Shown: positions 1-8,849 of the stretch, piece after piece
Numbering within the stretch: the first letter of the stretch is position 1
How the letters are laid out: each line of letters begins with the position of its first letter
Source of the DNA: UBA7485 sp050945075
GTDB lineage: Bacteria; Bacillota; Clostridia; Eubacteriales; Eubacteriaceae
Length of the DNA stretch: 64,000 nucleotides
Assembly (NCBI GenBank): GCA_050945075.1
Contig: JBMNSG010000001.1
Span: 1 to 64,000, forward strand
Direction of reading: 5' to 3'
The notes under the pieces: model-generated
Seen by the model: the letters and a program-made list of their open reading frames with translations, nothing else
Databases searched by the model: none
Told to the model about the DNA's origin: nothing
Made by a program: the position numbers and the translations under genes

Positions 1-1130
1 CGGATATCCGAGGTGGTGATCATCAGAACCGGAATGCCGGCTTTGCGGAAAATCCGGAAAAACTGACGGGCGACACCTGACTGGTTTTTCATGCCCGATC
101 CTACAACCGAGAGCTTGACAATATCCTGGTTAATTCTCGCGCTTTTATAGGGAAAATCCTCACGATAGACTTCCAGTGCCTTCTGAAGATCGTAAAGTTC
201 TTCTTCGGGTGCTGAAAAGGAGAGATTAATCGTACCCTCGCGTTCCGGTGTCTGGGAAATCATATCGATGTTGATGCTCTGAGCGGCTACTGCAGAAAAC
301 AGCCGTGCTGTGGTCTGGGTGGTGTAGGGAACCTGGCTCAGGGTGATGATCATTTCGTCGTCATCCACAGCCAGTCCGGTAACCGGCCGTTCTGATTCAG
401 GCATGTCTTTCTTGATCGCAGTGCCGGGAAGCTCTTCCATTGAGGAAGCGACCCGGATTTCGATTCCGTACTTGCTGCCCAGTTCAATGGCACGCGTGTG
501 CATCACGCCGGCACCGAGTGAGGACATTTCGAGCATTTCATCACAGCTGACTGTGTTGAGTTTCTTTGCTTCCGGGTAGCGTCTGGGGTCAATTCCGTAA
601 ATTCCGTCTACATCTGTATAGATTTCACAGGGACAGCCCAGTGCTGCTGCCAGTGCCACTGCACTGGTATCGGAGCCGCCGCGTCCGAGCGTGGTGATGT
701 CGTTGTTTTCATTGACCCCCTGGAAACCGGCTACGATAACAACCTTGCCTTCTTCCAGTGCTGCACGGATGCGTTTGGTGTTGATGCCCAGAATTCTGGA
801 CTTGCCGTGCCGGCCTATGGTTTTCATGCCGATCTGCGAACCGGTAAACGAGATCGCGTCACAGCCCTTGCTCTGAAGCGCCATGGACAGCATGGAAATT
901 GAAACCTGTTCTCCTGTAGCCAGCAGCATGTCCAGTTCTCTGACAGTCGGATTTTCCGTAATGCTGTGGGCCATGCTCATCAGTTCGTCGGTCGATTTAC
1001 CCATGGCCGAAACCACAACAACCAGATCATTGCCGGCCTGTTTGCGGCGAATGATCCGGTCTGCTACGTTTTTGATGCGTTCCACATCGCCGACGGAAGT
1101 TCCGCCGTATTTCTGTACAACTACTGACAT
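1..1130 (-). CDS. lysC: Aspartokinase, 3' end cut by window edge
   Basis: Aspartate kinase phosphorylates L-aspartate, the first step to lysine, diaminopimelate, threonine and methionine; cytoplasmic. The ATG is at 1130-1128 and the frame stays open to base 3, about 376 codons, so some 25-30 C-terminal residues of a usual 400-410 are outside. The N-terminus reads MSVVVQKYGGTSVGD, the kinase KxGGTS signature, followed further in by the VVVVSAMGKSTDEL segment. The visible C-terminal part contains the tandem ACT regulatory region, ending near GVARQFFRIFRKAGI. It is the last gene of the lysine operon and starts 6 bases after the dapH stop, so it is surely co-transcribed under the upstream riboswitch. 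Which amino acid inhibits this isozyme cannot be read here; the operon points to lysine. Confidence 0.96.
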   Translation of the reverse strand, partial: MSVVVQKYGGTSVGDVERIKNVADRIIRRKQAGNDLVVVVSAMGKSTDELMSMAHSITENPTVRELDMLLATGEQVSISMLSMALQSKGCDAISFTGSQIGMKTIGRHGKSRILGINTKRIRAALEEGKVVIVAGFQGVNENNDITTLGRGGSDTSAVALAAALGCPCEIYTDVDGIYGIDPRRYPEAKKLNTVSCDEMLEMSSLGAGVMHTRAIELGSKYGIEIRVASSMEELPGTAIKKDMPESERPVTGLAVDDDEMIITLSQVPYTTQTTARLFSAVAAQSINIDMISQTPEREGTINLSFSAPEEELYDLQKALEVYREDFPYKSARINQDIVKLSVVGSGMKNQSGVARQFFRIFRKAGIPVLMITTSDI

Positions 1131-1136
1131 GAAACG

Positions 1137-1865
1137 TTATCCTCTCAGATCGTCGAGAAGTTCTGTTTTCCCTTCGGTCTTTTCGTCTTTCTGTTTTACG
1201 ACTTTTGCAGGAGAACCGGCAGCAACAGCACCTTCCGGAATATCCTGTGTGACCACCGAGCCTGCTGCCACAACTGCATTTTTACCGACTCTGACGCCTT
1301 CAAGCACCACAGCGTTGGCGCCGATTACCACACCGTCTTCAATGATAACAGGGGTGGCAGAGGGCGGTTCCAGTACGCCCGCCAGAACGGTGCCTGCACC
1401 GATATGGCAGTTTTTACCTACTGTAGCACGGGCACCGAGCACTGCATTCATGTCGATCATCGTGCCTTCGCCGATATCGGAGCCGATGTTGATGACAGCG
1501 CCCATCATGATCACTGCATTTTTGCCGATGGATACGCCTTCACGGATCAGTGCACCCGGTTCGATGCGGGCTTCTGCTGCCGTGAGATCCATCATCGGGA
1601 TTGCCGAGTTGCGGCGGTCATTTTCGATACGGACTGAAGTGATTTTATCCTTCTTGTCATCGAGCAGCTTTTTGATTTCATCCGCTTCGCCGATGACGAT
1701 GCAGGCTTCGGGATTTCCGTAAAATTCATAACCCTTCAGATCCGCGTTGACCAGGCGGCCGCGGATATAAGCCTTGACCGGTGTCGATTTTTCGACTTCT
1801 TTGATATATTTTGCGATCTGGTAAGGATCAGTCAGATCGTATTTTGCTTTCAGTTCTTCGTTCAT
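1137..1865 (-). CDS. dapH: Tetrahydrodipicolinate N-acetyltransferase
   Basis: Acetylates 2,3,4,5-tetrahydrodipicolinate with acetyl-CoA, the committing step of the acetylase branch of DAP synthesis. At 242 residues it matches Bacillus DapH in length. Residues about 1-80 form the N-terminal DapH domain with STPVKAYIRG and the ENDRRNSAIPMMDL segment; from about 85 a left-handed beta-helix of hexapeptide repeats runs with NAVIMMGAVINIGSDIGEG and HIGAGTVLAGVLEPPSA, typical of DapH rather than succinyl-transferring DapD. It lies between dapB and lysC with short gaps. Family assignment is secure because the sequence nearly repeats the Bacillus protein through the helix. Confidence 0.97.
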   Translation of the reverse strand: MNEELKAKYDLTDPYQIAKYIKEVEKSTPVKAYIRGRLVNADLKGYEFYGNPEACIVIGEADEIKKLLDDKKDKITSVRIENDRRNSAIPMMDLTAAEARIEPGALIREGVSIGKNAVIMMGAVINIGSDIGEGTMIDMNAVLGARATVGKNCHIGAGTVLAGVLEPPSATPVIIEDGVVIGANAVVLEGVRVGKNAVVAAGSVVTQDIPEGAVAAGSPAKVVKQKDEKTEGKTELLDDLRG

Positions 1866-1888
1866 TTAACTCCTGTTCTGCCCGGGTG

Positions 1889-2650
1889 TTATGCCTGGGC
1901 GTTCAGCAGGTCCTGCATGTCATACAGACCAGGCTGCTGTTCAAGCAGATATTTTGCCGCTTTCAGAGCACCGTTGGCAAATATCTTTCTGGACAGTGCG
2001 GTATGCTTGAATTCGATCAGTTCGTCTTCACCGGCAAACAAAACGGTATGTTCTCCGGGAATGGTTCCGCCGCGAACAGCCGTTATACCGATTTCGTTTT
2101 CCTGTCTGGGCACATTCCGTCCTTCGCGCGCACAGTTGTAGACCTTCTTTTCAGAAAGGCTGTCATTGACAGCATCGGCCAGCAGCAGTGCGGTACCGCT
2201 GGGGGCATCTTTTTTTCTGTTATGATGGCGTTCCATGATTTCAATATCGAAATCTTCCTCGAGCGCCGGGGCGACTGCCTGGAGAGCCCGGATCAGGATA
2301 TTGATCCCCAGAGACATATTGGCGGATTTAAAAACCGGAATCTCGGTAATGCCCTGCGCGATGGTCCGGTCATCCTCTTCAGTCAGGCCGGTCGTCGCGA
2401 TCACAATCGGGGTTGCGGTTTTTTCCGCATAGTCGAAAACCTTCGGGAAGGCCGAAAAATGAGAGAAGTCAATGATGACATCTGCCGGCTGCGCGATCTG
2501 GTCCGGATTTTCGTAAACCGGAAACGGGAGGGCAGAGCTGTCCTCCCGGTCAATCCCGGCTACCACTTCATAATCCGGATCTGCTGCGACTGTTTCGGCA
2601 ACAATCTGCCCCATGACGCCCAGTGCTCCGGAAATAATGACTTTTTTCAT
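1889..2650 (-). CDS. dapB: 4-hydroxy-tetrahydrodipicolinate reductase
   Basis: Reduces the DapA product with NAD(P)H to tetrahydrodipicolinate, the substrate of DapH. 253 residues, normal for the family. The N-terminus has the nucleotide-binding GALGVMGQIV loop; the catalytic/substrate signature ERHHNRKKDAPSGTA sits near residues 149-163 and carries the conserved His pair and Lys. The start overlaps the dapA stop by 4 bases (ATGA), so translation is coupled. Third gene of the asd-dapA-dapB-dapH-lysC operon. Confidence 0.97.
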   Translation of the reverse strand: MKKVIISGALGVMGQIVAETVAADPDYEVVAGIDREDSSALPFPVYENPDQIAQPADVIIDFSHFSAFPKVFDYAEKTATPIVIATTGLTEEDDRTIAQGITEIPVFKSANMSLGINILIRALQAVAPALEEDFDIEIMERHHNRKKDAPSGTALLLADAVNDSLSEKKVYNCAREGRNVPRQENEIGITAVRGGTIPGEHTVLFAGEDELIEFKHTALSRKIFANGALKAAKYLLEQQPGLYDMQDLLNAQA

Positions 2651-3537
2651 GATTCCAGAATCCCGTAATCCTTCATGGCCTGTTCGAGCAGAGCCGCTTT
2701 GTCTTCACTCATTTCGATAAGCGGAAGACGCATTTCACCGGTATCCATGCCCATCAGTTCCATGGCCTTCTTGACCGGAATCGGGTTGGTTTCGTAAAAC
2801 AGCGGTCCGTTCAGCGAGTTCTGATGCAGCTGCAGGCGGCGGGCCTTTTCATAGTCGCCGTCCAGAGCGGCCTGAGCCATTTCGTGAACATCCTGCGGAA
2901 TGATATTGGCAGAGACGGAGATAACGCCCTTGCCGCCAAGTGCCATGATCGGCAGCGCCTGGTCGTCATTGCCGCTGTAGACATCAATGTTATCGCCGGC
3001 AAGTCGGATGATTTCCGCGACCTGGGAAATATTGCCGCTGGCTTCCTTGATTCCCTGTACATTCGGGATCTTCGAAAGCTCGACAATGGTGTCAACCGTG
3101 ATGTTGGCACCGGTGCGGCTCGGTACATTGTAGACGATAACCGGAATGTCAATTGATTCGGCAATGGCCTTCACGTGGGCAATAATGCCCTTCTGGGTTG
3201 ACTTGTTATAGTAAGGATTGATAATCAGGACCGCATCTGCTCCGTGCTTTTCCGCATACTGGGAAAGCATGATCGAATACGCAGTATCATTGGAACCGGT
3301 GCCCGCAATAAAGGGGAGACGTCCGTCGATATACATGCCGGCGGTACGCAGCAGTTCCAGATGTTCGCTGTCCGTTAGGGTCGAGGTTTCACCGGTTGTT
3401 CCGGCGATCAGCAGTGCGTCTGTTCCGTTTTCAATATGAAAATCAATCAGCTCGCGGAATTTGTCCCAGTCCACATGACCATTGCGGAACGGGGTAACCA
3501 TCGCAACACAGCTGCCTTCAAAAATAGGTGTACTCAT
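2647..3537 (-). CDS. dapA: 4-hydroxy-tetrahydrodipicolinate synthase
   Basis: Condenses pyruvate with aspartate semialdehyde; TIM-barrel class I aldolase. I start it at the second ATG (MSTPIFEG, 296 residues): an upstream in-frame ATG at 3549 would add four residues, but the GGAGG ribosome site lies between the two ATGs at good spacing for the second only. Motifs: AGTTGETSTL (substrate Thr pair), the YNVPSRTG loop with catalytic Tyr at about 136, and GIKEASGN with the Schiff-base Lys at about 164. It follows asd by 42 bases and overlaps dapB by 4. Confidence 0.96.
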   Translation of the reverse strand: MSTPIFEGSCVAMVTPFRNGHVDWDKFRELIDFHIENGTDALLIAGTTGETSTLTDSEHLELLRTAGMYIDGRLPFIAGTGSNDTAYSIMLSQYAEKHGADAVLIINPYYNKSTQKGIIAHVKAIAESIDIPVIVYNVPSRTGANITVDTIVELSKIPNVQGIKEASGNISQVAEIIRLAGDNIDVYSGNDDQALPIMALGGKGVISVSANIIPQDVHEMAQAALDGDYEKARRLQLHQNSLNGPLFYETNPIPVKKAMELMGMDTGEMRLPLIEMSEDKAALLEQAMKDYGILES

Positions 3538-3579
3538 ATCAGCCTCCATTGACTGGAATGCTCTGTTGGAGAGCGGTTG

Positions 3580-4578
3580 TCAGATAATTCCCTGATCGAT
3601 CAGCGAGAAAGCAATCTGAACAGCGTTGGCAGCGGCGCCCTTGCGGATATTATCTGCCACACACCAGAGGTTCAGGGCGTTTTCTGCGGAGTCGTCACGG
3701 CGGATTCTTCCGACATAAACTTCATTGGTTCCTTCGGCATCTCTTGCCAGCGGATATACATTATGCTGGGGATCGTCTTTGAGGACACAGCCCGGTGTAT
3801 TCTTAAACAGATTCTTGACGTCTTCAATTTCAAACGGCTTTTTCGTTTCCACGTTAATGGCTTCCGAGTGACCGTAATAAACCGGCACGCGAACCGTCGT
3901 GGCTGTAACGCCGATGGTATCGTCATGCAGGATCTTTCTGGTTTCGTTAACCATTTTCATTTCTTCCTTGGTATAGCCCGAGTCCAGGAAGTCATCGATA
4001 TGCGGCAGGCAGTTATAGGCAATCTGATGCGGATAGAATTCATTTTCTCCGCCCTGTACGCCTTCTTCGAGATCCTTGTAGCCCTTGACGCCTGAACCCG
4101 AGACTGCCTGGTAGGTCGAATAGATGACACGGCCGATTCCGTACTTGTCATAAATAGGCTTGAGTGCAGCAACTGCCTGAATCGTTGAACAGTTCGGATT
4201 GGCGATGATGTTCTTATGATCCTTCAGATCTTCCGGATTGACTTCCGGGACCACCAGCGGCACTTCCTTGTCCATTCTCCATGCGGAGCTGTTGTCAATT
4301 ACGATAACGCCGTGTTCTGCTGCAATGGGAGCGAATTTTTTGCTTGTTCCTGCGCCTGCGGAGAACAGGGCAATATCGATATCCTTATCGAACGAATGCT
4401 CTGTCAGTTCTTCCACTGTATAGTCTTTTCCATTAAACTGAACGGTTTTTCCTGCCGAACGCGCAGACGCCATCGGGTACAGATTGTTTACAGGGAACTT
4501 CAGTTCTTCCAGAACCTGGAGCATTTTCTGGCCGACCATTCCGGTCGCGCCGACGACAGCAACATTATAGCTTTTCAT
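3580..4578 (-). CDS. asd: Aspartate-semialdehyde dehydrogenase
   Basis: Reduces aspartyl phosphate to aspartate semialdehyde, the branch point to lysine/DAP and to threonine and methionine. 332 residues. The N-terminal Rossmann loop reads VVGATGMVGQKML; the catalytic cysteine is Cys130 in ANPNCSTIQAV; the RVPVYYGHSEAINVE stretch carries active-site residues. It is the first gene of the operon and begins about 55 bases after the riboswitch terminator, so it is the first gene governed by that switch. Confidence 0.97.
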   Translation of the reverse strand: MKSYNVAVVGATGMVGQKMLQVLEELKFPVNNLYPMASARSAGKTVQFNGKDYTVEELTEHSFDKDIDIALFSAGAGTSKKFAPIAAEHGVIVIDNSSAWRMDKEVPLVVPEVNPEDLKDHKNIIANPNCSTIQAVAALKPIYDKYGIGRVIYSTYQAVSGSGVKGYKDLEEGVQGGENEFYPHQIAYNCLPHIDDFLDSGYTKEEMKMVNETRKILHDDTIGVTATTVRVPVYYGHSEAINVETKKPFEIEDVKNLFKNTPGCVLKDDPQHNVYPLARDAEGTNEVYVGRIRRDDSAENALNLWCVADNIRKGAAANAVQIAFSLIDQGII

Positions 4579-4632
4579 TTTTCCTCCTGTCCGTGCCGGG
4601 GCACGGGGTTGATTCGAGTCTGGTTTTTCAAT

Positions 4633-4655
4633 AAAAAAAACCGGCAGGCGCCGGT
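4633..4655 (-). terminator. Rho-independent terminator of the lysine riboswitch
   Basis: Read on the minus strand, the stem ACCGGC / GCCGGT with a GCCT loop is followed by a run of eight T. It lies directly 3' of the lysine riboswitch and before asd, so it is the expression platform: lysine binding should favour this hairpin and stop transcription. Confidence 0.92.
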
Positions 4656-4663
4656 AAATCTTT

Positions 4664-4836
4664 TACCGATAGCCCTCCGCCCCATGGGGGCGACAGTACT
4701 GACGCTGTTTGCGGCAGTCCCAGCATTCCGCCGGTACACTGCGGAGCTGCTTCGGCGTCTGTTCCTTTCCGCTGCCTTCATTCCCGCGTACCCGGGTCAG
4801 GCAGAGTACTGATAAGAGACGCGCCTCTATCTCGTA
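4664..4836 (-). promoter_or_regulatory. Lysine riboswitch (L-box)
   Basis: The minus strand starts with GATAGAGGCGCG and ends with GGAGGGCTATC, the two conserved ends of the L-box aptamer, which pair as P1 (GATAG/CTATC). Between them are the conserved ATCAGTA, the ACGCCGAAGC element and further arms. The layout matches the Bacillus lysC leader closely. It sits between a clear promoter and the asd operon and is followed at once by a terminator. Established knowledge: this class binds lysine and shuts expression off. Confidence 0.95.
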
Positions 4837-4841
4837 ATTTT

Positions 4842-4870
4842 ATTATATACATAGCAGGGAACCGGTTCAA
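4842..4870 (-). promoter_or_regulatory. Sigma-A-type promoter of the lysine operon
   Basis: On the minus strand, TTGAAC (4870-4865), a 17-base spacer and TATAAT (4847-4842). The predicted transcript begins just before the first base of the riboswitch, which supports both calls. Confidence 0.85.
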
Positions 4871-5092
4871 GCAGATTTATAAACTGCAATCGCTGTCTTC
4901 AAGTCAAATTCATGTGAATTTTCACATATTGGGCAAAAAACCGTGAAACAGGAAAACAGTTGTTTTATTATATTTTATATAAGGTACATATTAATAAATG
5001 CTTAAGAATTCCGGAAGAGGAATCACAATGGAATCATAATGATATGCAATTGTACACCGATGTTTCCTTTAACTTTCCATAAAATATTACCC

Positions 5093-5120
5093 TTGTAGTG
5101 GAGTATTTTTAACGTATAAT
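5093..5120 (+). promoter_or_regulatory. Probable promoter of the glucose PTS gene
   Basis: TTGTAG (5093-5098), 16-base spacer, perfect TATAAT (5115-5120). It is the best match in the 493 bases between the lysine promoter and the PTS start. It would give a leader of about 200 bases. Confidence 0.6.
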
Positions 5121-5329
5121 TAATGTGTATTCATTTTTGGAGCCATGGAGAAACGTTAAGTGAACGTGAACAGAAGAGACAGAGCAGTTTTCTGCAATTT
5201 TTTTGCAGGTGCTTAAACCCTGTATTAAACGTTATCTTTTTCAGAGAAAACCGGTCGGTTTTCTTCAGTAAACGTTCCTGCATTTGTCCAGGCAACTATT
5301 TATATTCATAATATGAAGGGGGAAAATCT
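5121..5329 (+). other. Long untranslated leader before ptsG
   Basis: No convincing gene lies between 4871 and 5329. The transcribed part holds a small GCAG-TTTT-CTGC hairpin followed by AATTTTTTT (near 5184-5205) and a perfect inverted repeat GAAAACC-GGTC-GGTTTTC at 5246-5263. Bacillus ptsG is controlled by GlcT antitermination in its leader; an analogous device is possible, but I do not recognise the known RAT sequence. AAGGGGGA before the ATG at 5330 is the ribosome site. Confidence 0.4.
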
Positions 5330-7555
5330 ATGAGAGACAAGATTTTCGCAGTGCTTCAGAAAATCGGCCGTTCGTTCATGCTGCCGATTGCCATCCTTCC
5401 TATTGCCGGTCTTTTCCTTGGAATCGGGGGCTCGTTTACCAATGCAACGATGCTTTCCGCTTACGGACTGACTGAAGTAATGGGTGAAGGCACCTGGGCA
5501 TACAATTTTCTGTCGATCCTGAATGCATCAGGGTCAGTCGTATTTTCAAATCTTCCGTTACTGTTTGCAGTAGCTGTCGCCATCGGGATGTCCGATCGTG
5601 AAAAGGCTACCGGCGCTCTGGCAGCGGTTCTGGGCTTCCTGATCATGAATGCTGTTATCGAACAGCTTATCGCGATCACAGGAACCTACGATCCGACCAC
5701 ACTGGCTGTCGCCAATGATGCCAGACTTCTGGAAGCGACCAAGAACGGTACTACCTACACACCGATACTCGAATCTTCGGTACGAATGCTGCCGTCAGGT
5801 GCTATGACCACACTGCTGGGCTTTAACACACTGGCTACCGGTGTATTCGGCGGGATCATTGTCGGTTGCGTTGCCGCCCACTGTAATAATAAATTCCATG
5901 ACCAGCAGCTGCCGGCCGTCGTATCCTTCTTTGCAGGGACACGTTTCGTACCGATTATGACAGCTCTTGAATCCATTCTCCTCGGATTCATCATGTTCTG
6001 GCTGTGGCCGTATGTGCAGATCGGCATGAATGCCCTCGGCAATCTGGTTATTTCCTCCGGTTATATCGGAACATTCGTCTATGGTTATATCGAACGTGCA
6101 CTGATCCCGTTCGGCCTGCATCATGTTTTCTATCTCCCGTTCTGGCAGACTGCTGTCGGCGGCGAAATGGTTATCCAGGGCAAGACGATTTACGGCGCAC
6201 AGAATATCTTCTTTGCACAGCTGGCGGATCCGAGCTGCACGCAGTTCAGCGTAGACGCTACCCGTTTCCTGTCAGGGAAGTTCCCGTTCATGATCTTCGG
6301 TCTTCCGGGCGCAGCACTGGCTATGTACCAGACCGCTTATCCGGAAAAGAAGGAAGTCGCCGGCGGCCTGCTGTTATCAGCAGCTCTGACAGCTATGCTG
6401 ACAGGGATCACCGAACCGATCGAATTCACATTTATCTTTGTAGCTCCTGGTCTCTACTACGGCGTTCACTGCGTACTCGCAGGTCTGTCGTTCATGCTTA
6501 TGCATATTCTTAATGTCGGTGTCGGGATGACCTTCTCCGGCGGTCTCATTGACCTTACCCTGTTCGGTATTATGCAGGGGAATGACAAGACTCACTGGAT
6601 CTGGGTCGTTGTCGTCGGTGTTGTTTACTTCTTCATTTACTGGATTCTCTTCAAATGGATCATTGTTAAATGGGATCTGCAGACACCTGGCCGTGAAAAA
6701 GAAGGACAGGAAACCAAGCTTTACACCAAGGCAGATTACAAGGCCAAGAAGGCCGGTGAAAAAGGCGAAATCGACATGCGTTCGGCTGCCATCACCAAGG
6801 GCCTCGGCGGCAAACACAATATCGATGGTGATGTTGACTGCTGTATCACCCGTCTGCGTCTGAATGTCATTGACCCGGAAAAGGTCGATGAAGCTCTGCT
6901 CAAACAGACTGGTGCAGTAGGCGTTGTCTCCAAGGGCAAGGGTCTCCAGGTTATTTACGGACCGACCGTTCCGAACATCAAGAATGCTCTGGAACTCTTC
7001 CTTGAAACACCAGAATCTGAAAAGGTTGATGAACTGCTGGCAGGCGGCAATATTGCAGCCAGTCAGGAAGTCAAAGAAGCTGCGGAAGCGGCTGTCGGTA
7101 CTGAATATTTCCAGGCACCGATTGCAGGCCGTCTGGCAGGCATCGAAGAAACTCCGGATGATGCCTTCAGTCAGAAGATGCTCGGCGACGGGATTGTTAT
7201 CTTCCCGACCGGCAACAAGGTCTATGCACCGTGCTCAGGTTCCATCGAAGTACTCTTCCCGACCAACCATGCTATTGGCATGAAGTCCGACGAAGGTACA
7301 GAACTACTGATCCACATCGGTGTTGACACAGTCAACCTCGAAGGCAAGGGCTTTACACCGAAGGTTAAACAGGGCGACACCGTCAAACAGGGCGATCTGC
7401 TGCTCGAACTGGACCTTCCGTTCATTGAAGCCAATGCTCCGTCCTCTGCAGTTCCGATGATCTTCACTGCCCTCCCGGACAGCAAGAAAGTCGTAATCCT
7501 GAAGAAGGGCGACGTAACGACTGACGAAGACGTTGTGGAAGTTACAGACAAATAA
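5330..7555 (+). CDS. ptsG: PTS glucose-family permease, EIICBA
   Basis: Imports and phosphorylates glucose (or a close sugar) using phosphate from HPr; membrane protein of 741 residues with all three domains. EIIC covers about 1-440 with RSFMLPIAILPIAGLFLG, ERALIPFGLHHVFY and GITEPIEFTFIF, all near-identical to Bacillus PtsG. EIIB (about 480-565) has DCCITRLRLN; the phosphocysteine is Cys505. EIIA (about 600-741) has LLIHIGVDTV with phospho-His662 and FPTNHAIGM with the second His. The full EIIA means no separate Crr protein is needed. N-acetylglucosamine specificity cannot be excluded, but overall similarity favours glucose. Monocistronic: its own leader upstream and a terminator after. Confidence 0.9.
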   Translation: MRDKIFAVLQKIGRSFMLPIAILPIAGLFLGIGGSFTNATMLSAYGLTEVMGEGTWAYNFLSILNASGSVVFSNLPLLFAVAVAIGMSDREKATGALAAVLGFLIMNAVIEQLIAITGTYDPTTLAVANDARLLEATKNGTTYTPILESSVRMLPSGAMTTLLGFNTLATGVFGGIIVGCVAAHCNNKFHDQQLPAVVSFFAGTRFVPIMTALESILLGFIMFWLWPYVQIGMNALGNLVISSGYIGTFVYGYIERALIPFGLHHVFYLPFWQTAVGGEMVIQGKTIYGAQNIFFAQLADPSCTQFSVDATRFLSGKFPFMIFGLPGAALAMYQTAYPEKKEVAGGLLLSAALTAMLTGITEPIEFTFIFVAPGLYYGVHCVLAGLSFMLMHILNVGVGMTFSGGLIDLTLFGIMQGNDKTHWIWVVVVGVVYFFIYWILFKWIIVKWDLQTPGREKEGQETKLYTKADYKAKKAGEKGEIDMRSAAITKGLGGKHNIDGDVDCCITRLRLNVIDPEKVDEALLKQTGAVGVVSKGKGLQVIYGPTVPNIKNALELFLETPESEKVDELLAGGNIAASQEVKEAAEAAVGTEYFQAPIAGRLAGIEETPDDAFSQKMLGDGIVIFPTGNKVYAPCSGSIEVLFPTNHAIGMKSDEGTELLIHIGVDTVNLEGKGFTPKVKQGDTVKQGDLLLELDLPFIEANAPSSAVPMIFTALPDSKKVVILKKGDVTTDEDVVEVTDK

Positions 7556-7587
7556 TCCGGTTTTTATCAGCGGTTTCTGATAATCTA

Positions 7588-7616
7588 TAAGGAAGGCGAA
7601 AGCCTTCCTTATTTTT
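7588..7616 (+). terminator. Terminator after ptsG
   Basis: AAGGAAGGC-GAAA-GCCTTCCTT followed by ATTTTT, a perfect nine-pair stem with a GNRA-type loop. Confidence 0.93.
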
Positions 7617-7642
7617 GTGTATTGAATATTTACGGGAGTATT

Positions 7643-8809
7643 ATGACAGAAAATTATTATGAGAGCCTGCCCGCTCAAATCAGAACATATTATGATGAAG
7701 CCGTACGCATCAGGCGTGAGCTGCACCAGATTCCGGAGTCTGGTTTTCAGGAAAAAGAAACCCAGCAGTATATTCTTTCTTACCTGCGTGAGCTCGGATA
7801 TGAACCGCAGCCCCTGGTGGATACCGGTGTCAGCCTTTTTATTCCGGGCAATGACGGCGGAGAAAGACCTGCCCGCGCAATCCGCGGGGATATGGACGGA
7901 CTGGGTGTCTGTGAGCCGCAGCGAAACGAATGGACCTCCGCGCATGAAGGAATGATGCACGCCTGTGGCCATGACGGCCATATGACTATGGTGCTTCTGA
8001 CCATACGTTATATTAAAGAGCATCCTGAATATATACACGGCCCCTCACTGTTCATCTTTCAGCCGGCGGAAGAAGGCCCCGGCGGAGCAGAACCGGTTTC
8101 GCAGAGCGGTATTTTTGATCAATACGGGATACAATCCATTTATGCCTATCATCTGTTTCCGTTCCTCGACGAAGGCGTGATCAGCACCACGCCGGGACCG
8201 ATGATGGCTATGACTTCGGAGTTTTACATCACCATTCACGGGAAAAGCAGTCATGCCGGAGATCCTGAAAAGGGGATTGATGCCATTATGGCCGGTGTTT
8301 CCTTTGTACAGGCGATCCAGACGGTTCTGACCCGGAATATCGCCAGAGACGAGACGACTCTGATTAATGTGGGAACTTTTAACGGCGGAGAACGGATGAA
8401 CATCGTTCCCGGGGAAGTGAAAATTTCCGGGACCATGCGTTCCTATAAAACAGACGTCCAGGAGATCATGCGCAGCCGTATGCGTGAAATTCTCAAGGGG
8501 ACCGATATCAGCTTCGGTACAGAGAGCGATCTGAATATTGTCGACATGTACCCGCCGGTTACCAACGACGAAAGTCTGTTCGACGCAGTGTGGCCGCTGA
8601 TCACCGGTCCGAAAAAGAAGTTCAGGAAAGTGATGCTGGCCGAAGATTTTGCCATGTATCAGAATCATCTGCCGGGACTTTTCATCGGTCTGGGCTGCAG
8701 GAACGAGGAAAAGGGATTTATCGAAAATCTGCATACGCCCGGATTTGATTTCGATGAAAAAGTGCTGCTCCGGGGTGTGGATCTGTATCTGAAAATTCTG
8801 GGATCATGA
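7643..8809 (+). CDS. M20D amidohydrolase, probable N-acetyldiaminopimelate deacetylase
   Basis: Zinc-dependent peptidase-family deacetylase of 388 residues. I start at ATG 7643, behind GGGAG; a TTG at 7622 would add seven residues but has no ribosome site. Motifs: RRELHQIPESGFQEKETQQY near the N-terminus, HACGHDGHMTM (metal ligands), FQPAEEGPGGAEP (catalytic Glu), the dimerisation stretch HGKSSHAGDPEKG and AEDFAMYQNHLPG. The first and third match Bacillus YkuR (DapL), which removes acetyl from N-acetyl-LL-DAP. The DapH route encoded at 1137-4578 needs such an enzyme and none is in that operon, so DapL is the best inference. An N-acyl-amino-acid or hippurate hydrolase is the alternative. Confidence 0.75.
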   Translation: MTENYYESLPAQIRTYYDEAVRIRRELHQIPESGFQEKETQQYILSYLRELGYEPQPLVDTGVSLFIPGNDGGERPARAIRGDMDGLGVCEPQRNEWTSAHEGMMHACGHDGHMTMVLLTIRYIKEHPEYIHGPSLFIFQPAEEGPGGAEPVSQSGIFDQYGIQSIYAYHLFPFLDEGVISTTPGPMMAMTSEFYITIHGKSSHAGDPEKGIDAIMAGVSFVQAIQTVLTRNIARDETTLINVGTFNGGERMNIVPGEVKISGTMRSYKTDVQEIMRSRMREILKGTDISFGTESDLNIVDMYPPVTNDESLFDAVWPLITGPKKKFRKVMLAEDFAMYQNHLPGLFIGLGCRNEEKGFIENLHTPGFDFDEKVLLRGVDLYLKILGS

Positions 8810-8849
8810 GTCATTAAACAATGATAACGGCATAAACAGGGGGAGAACT

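Noticed and set aside
883..1722. A 279-codon plus-strand open frame over lysC and dapH
   Set aside because: It is antisense to two clearly homologous genes, has Ser/Thr/Met-rich low-complexity composition, and matches no family.
5123..5311. A 62-codon frame in the ptsG leader
   Set aside because: No ribosome site, no family, and it covers the hairpins of an evident leader.
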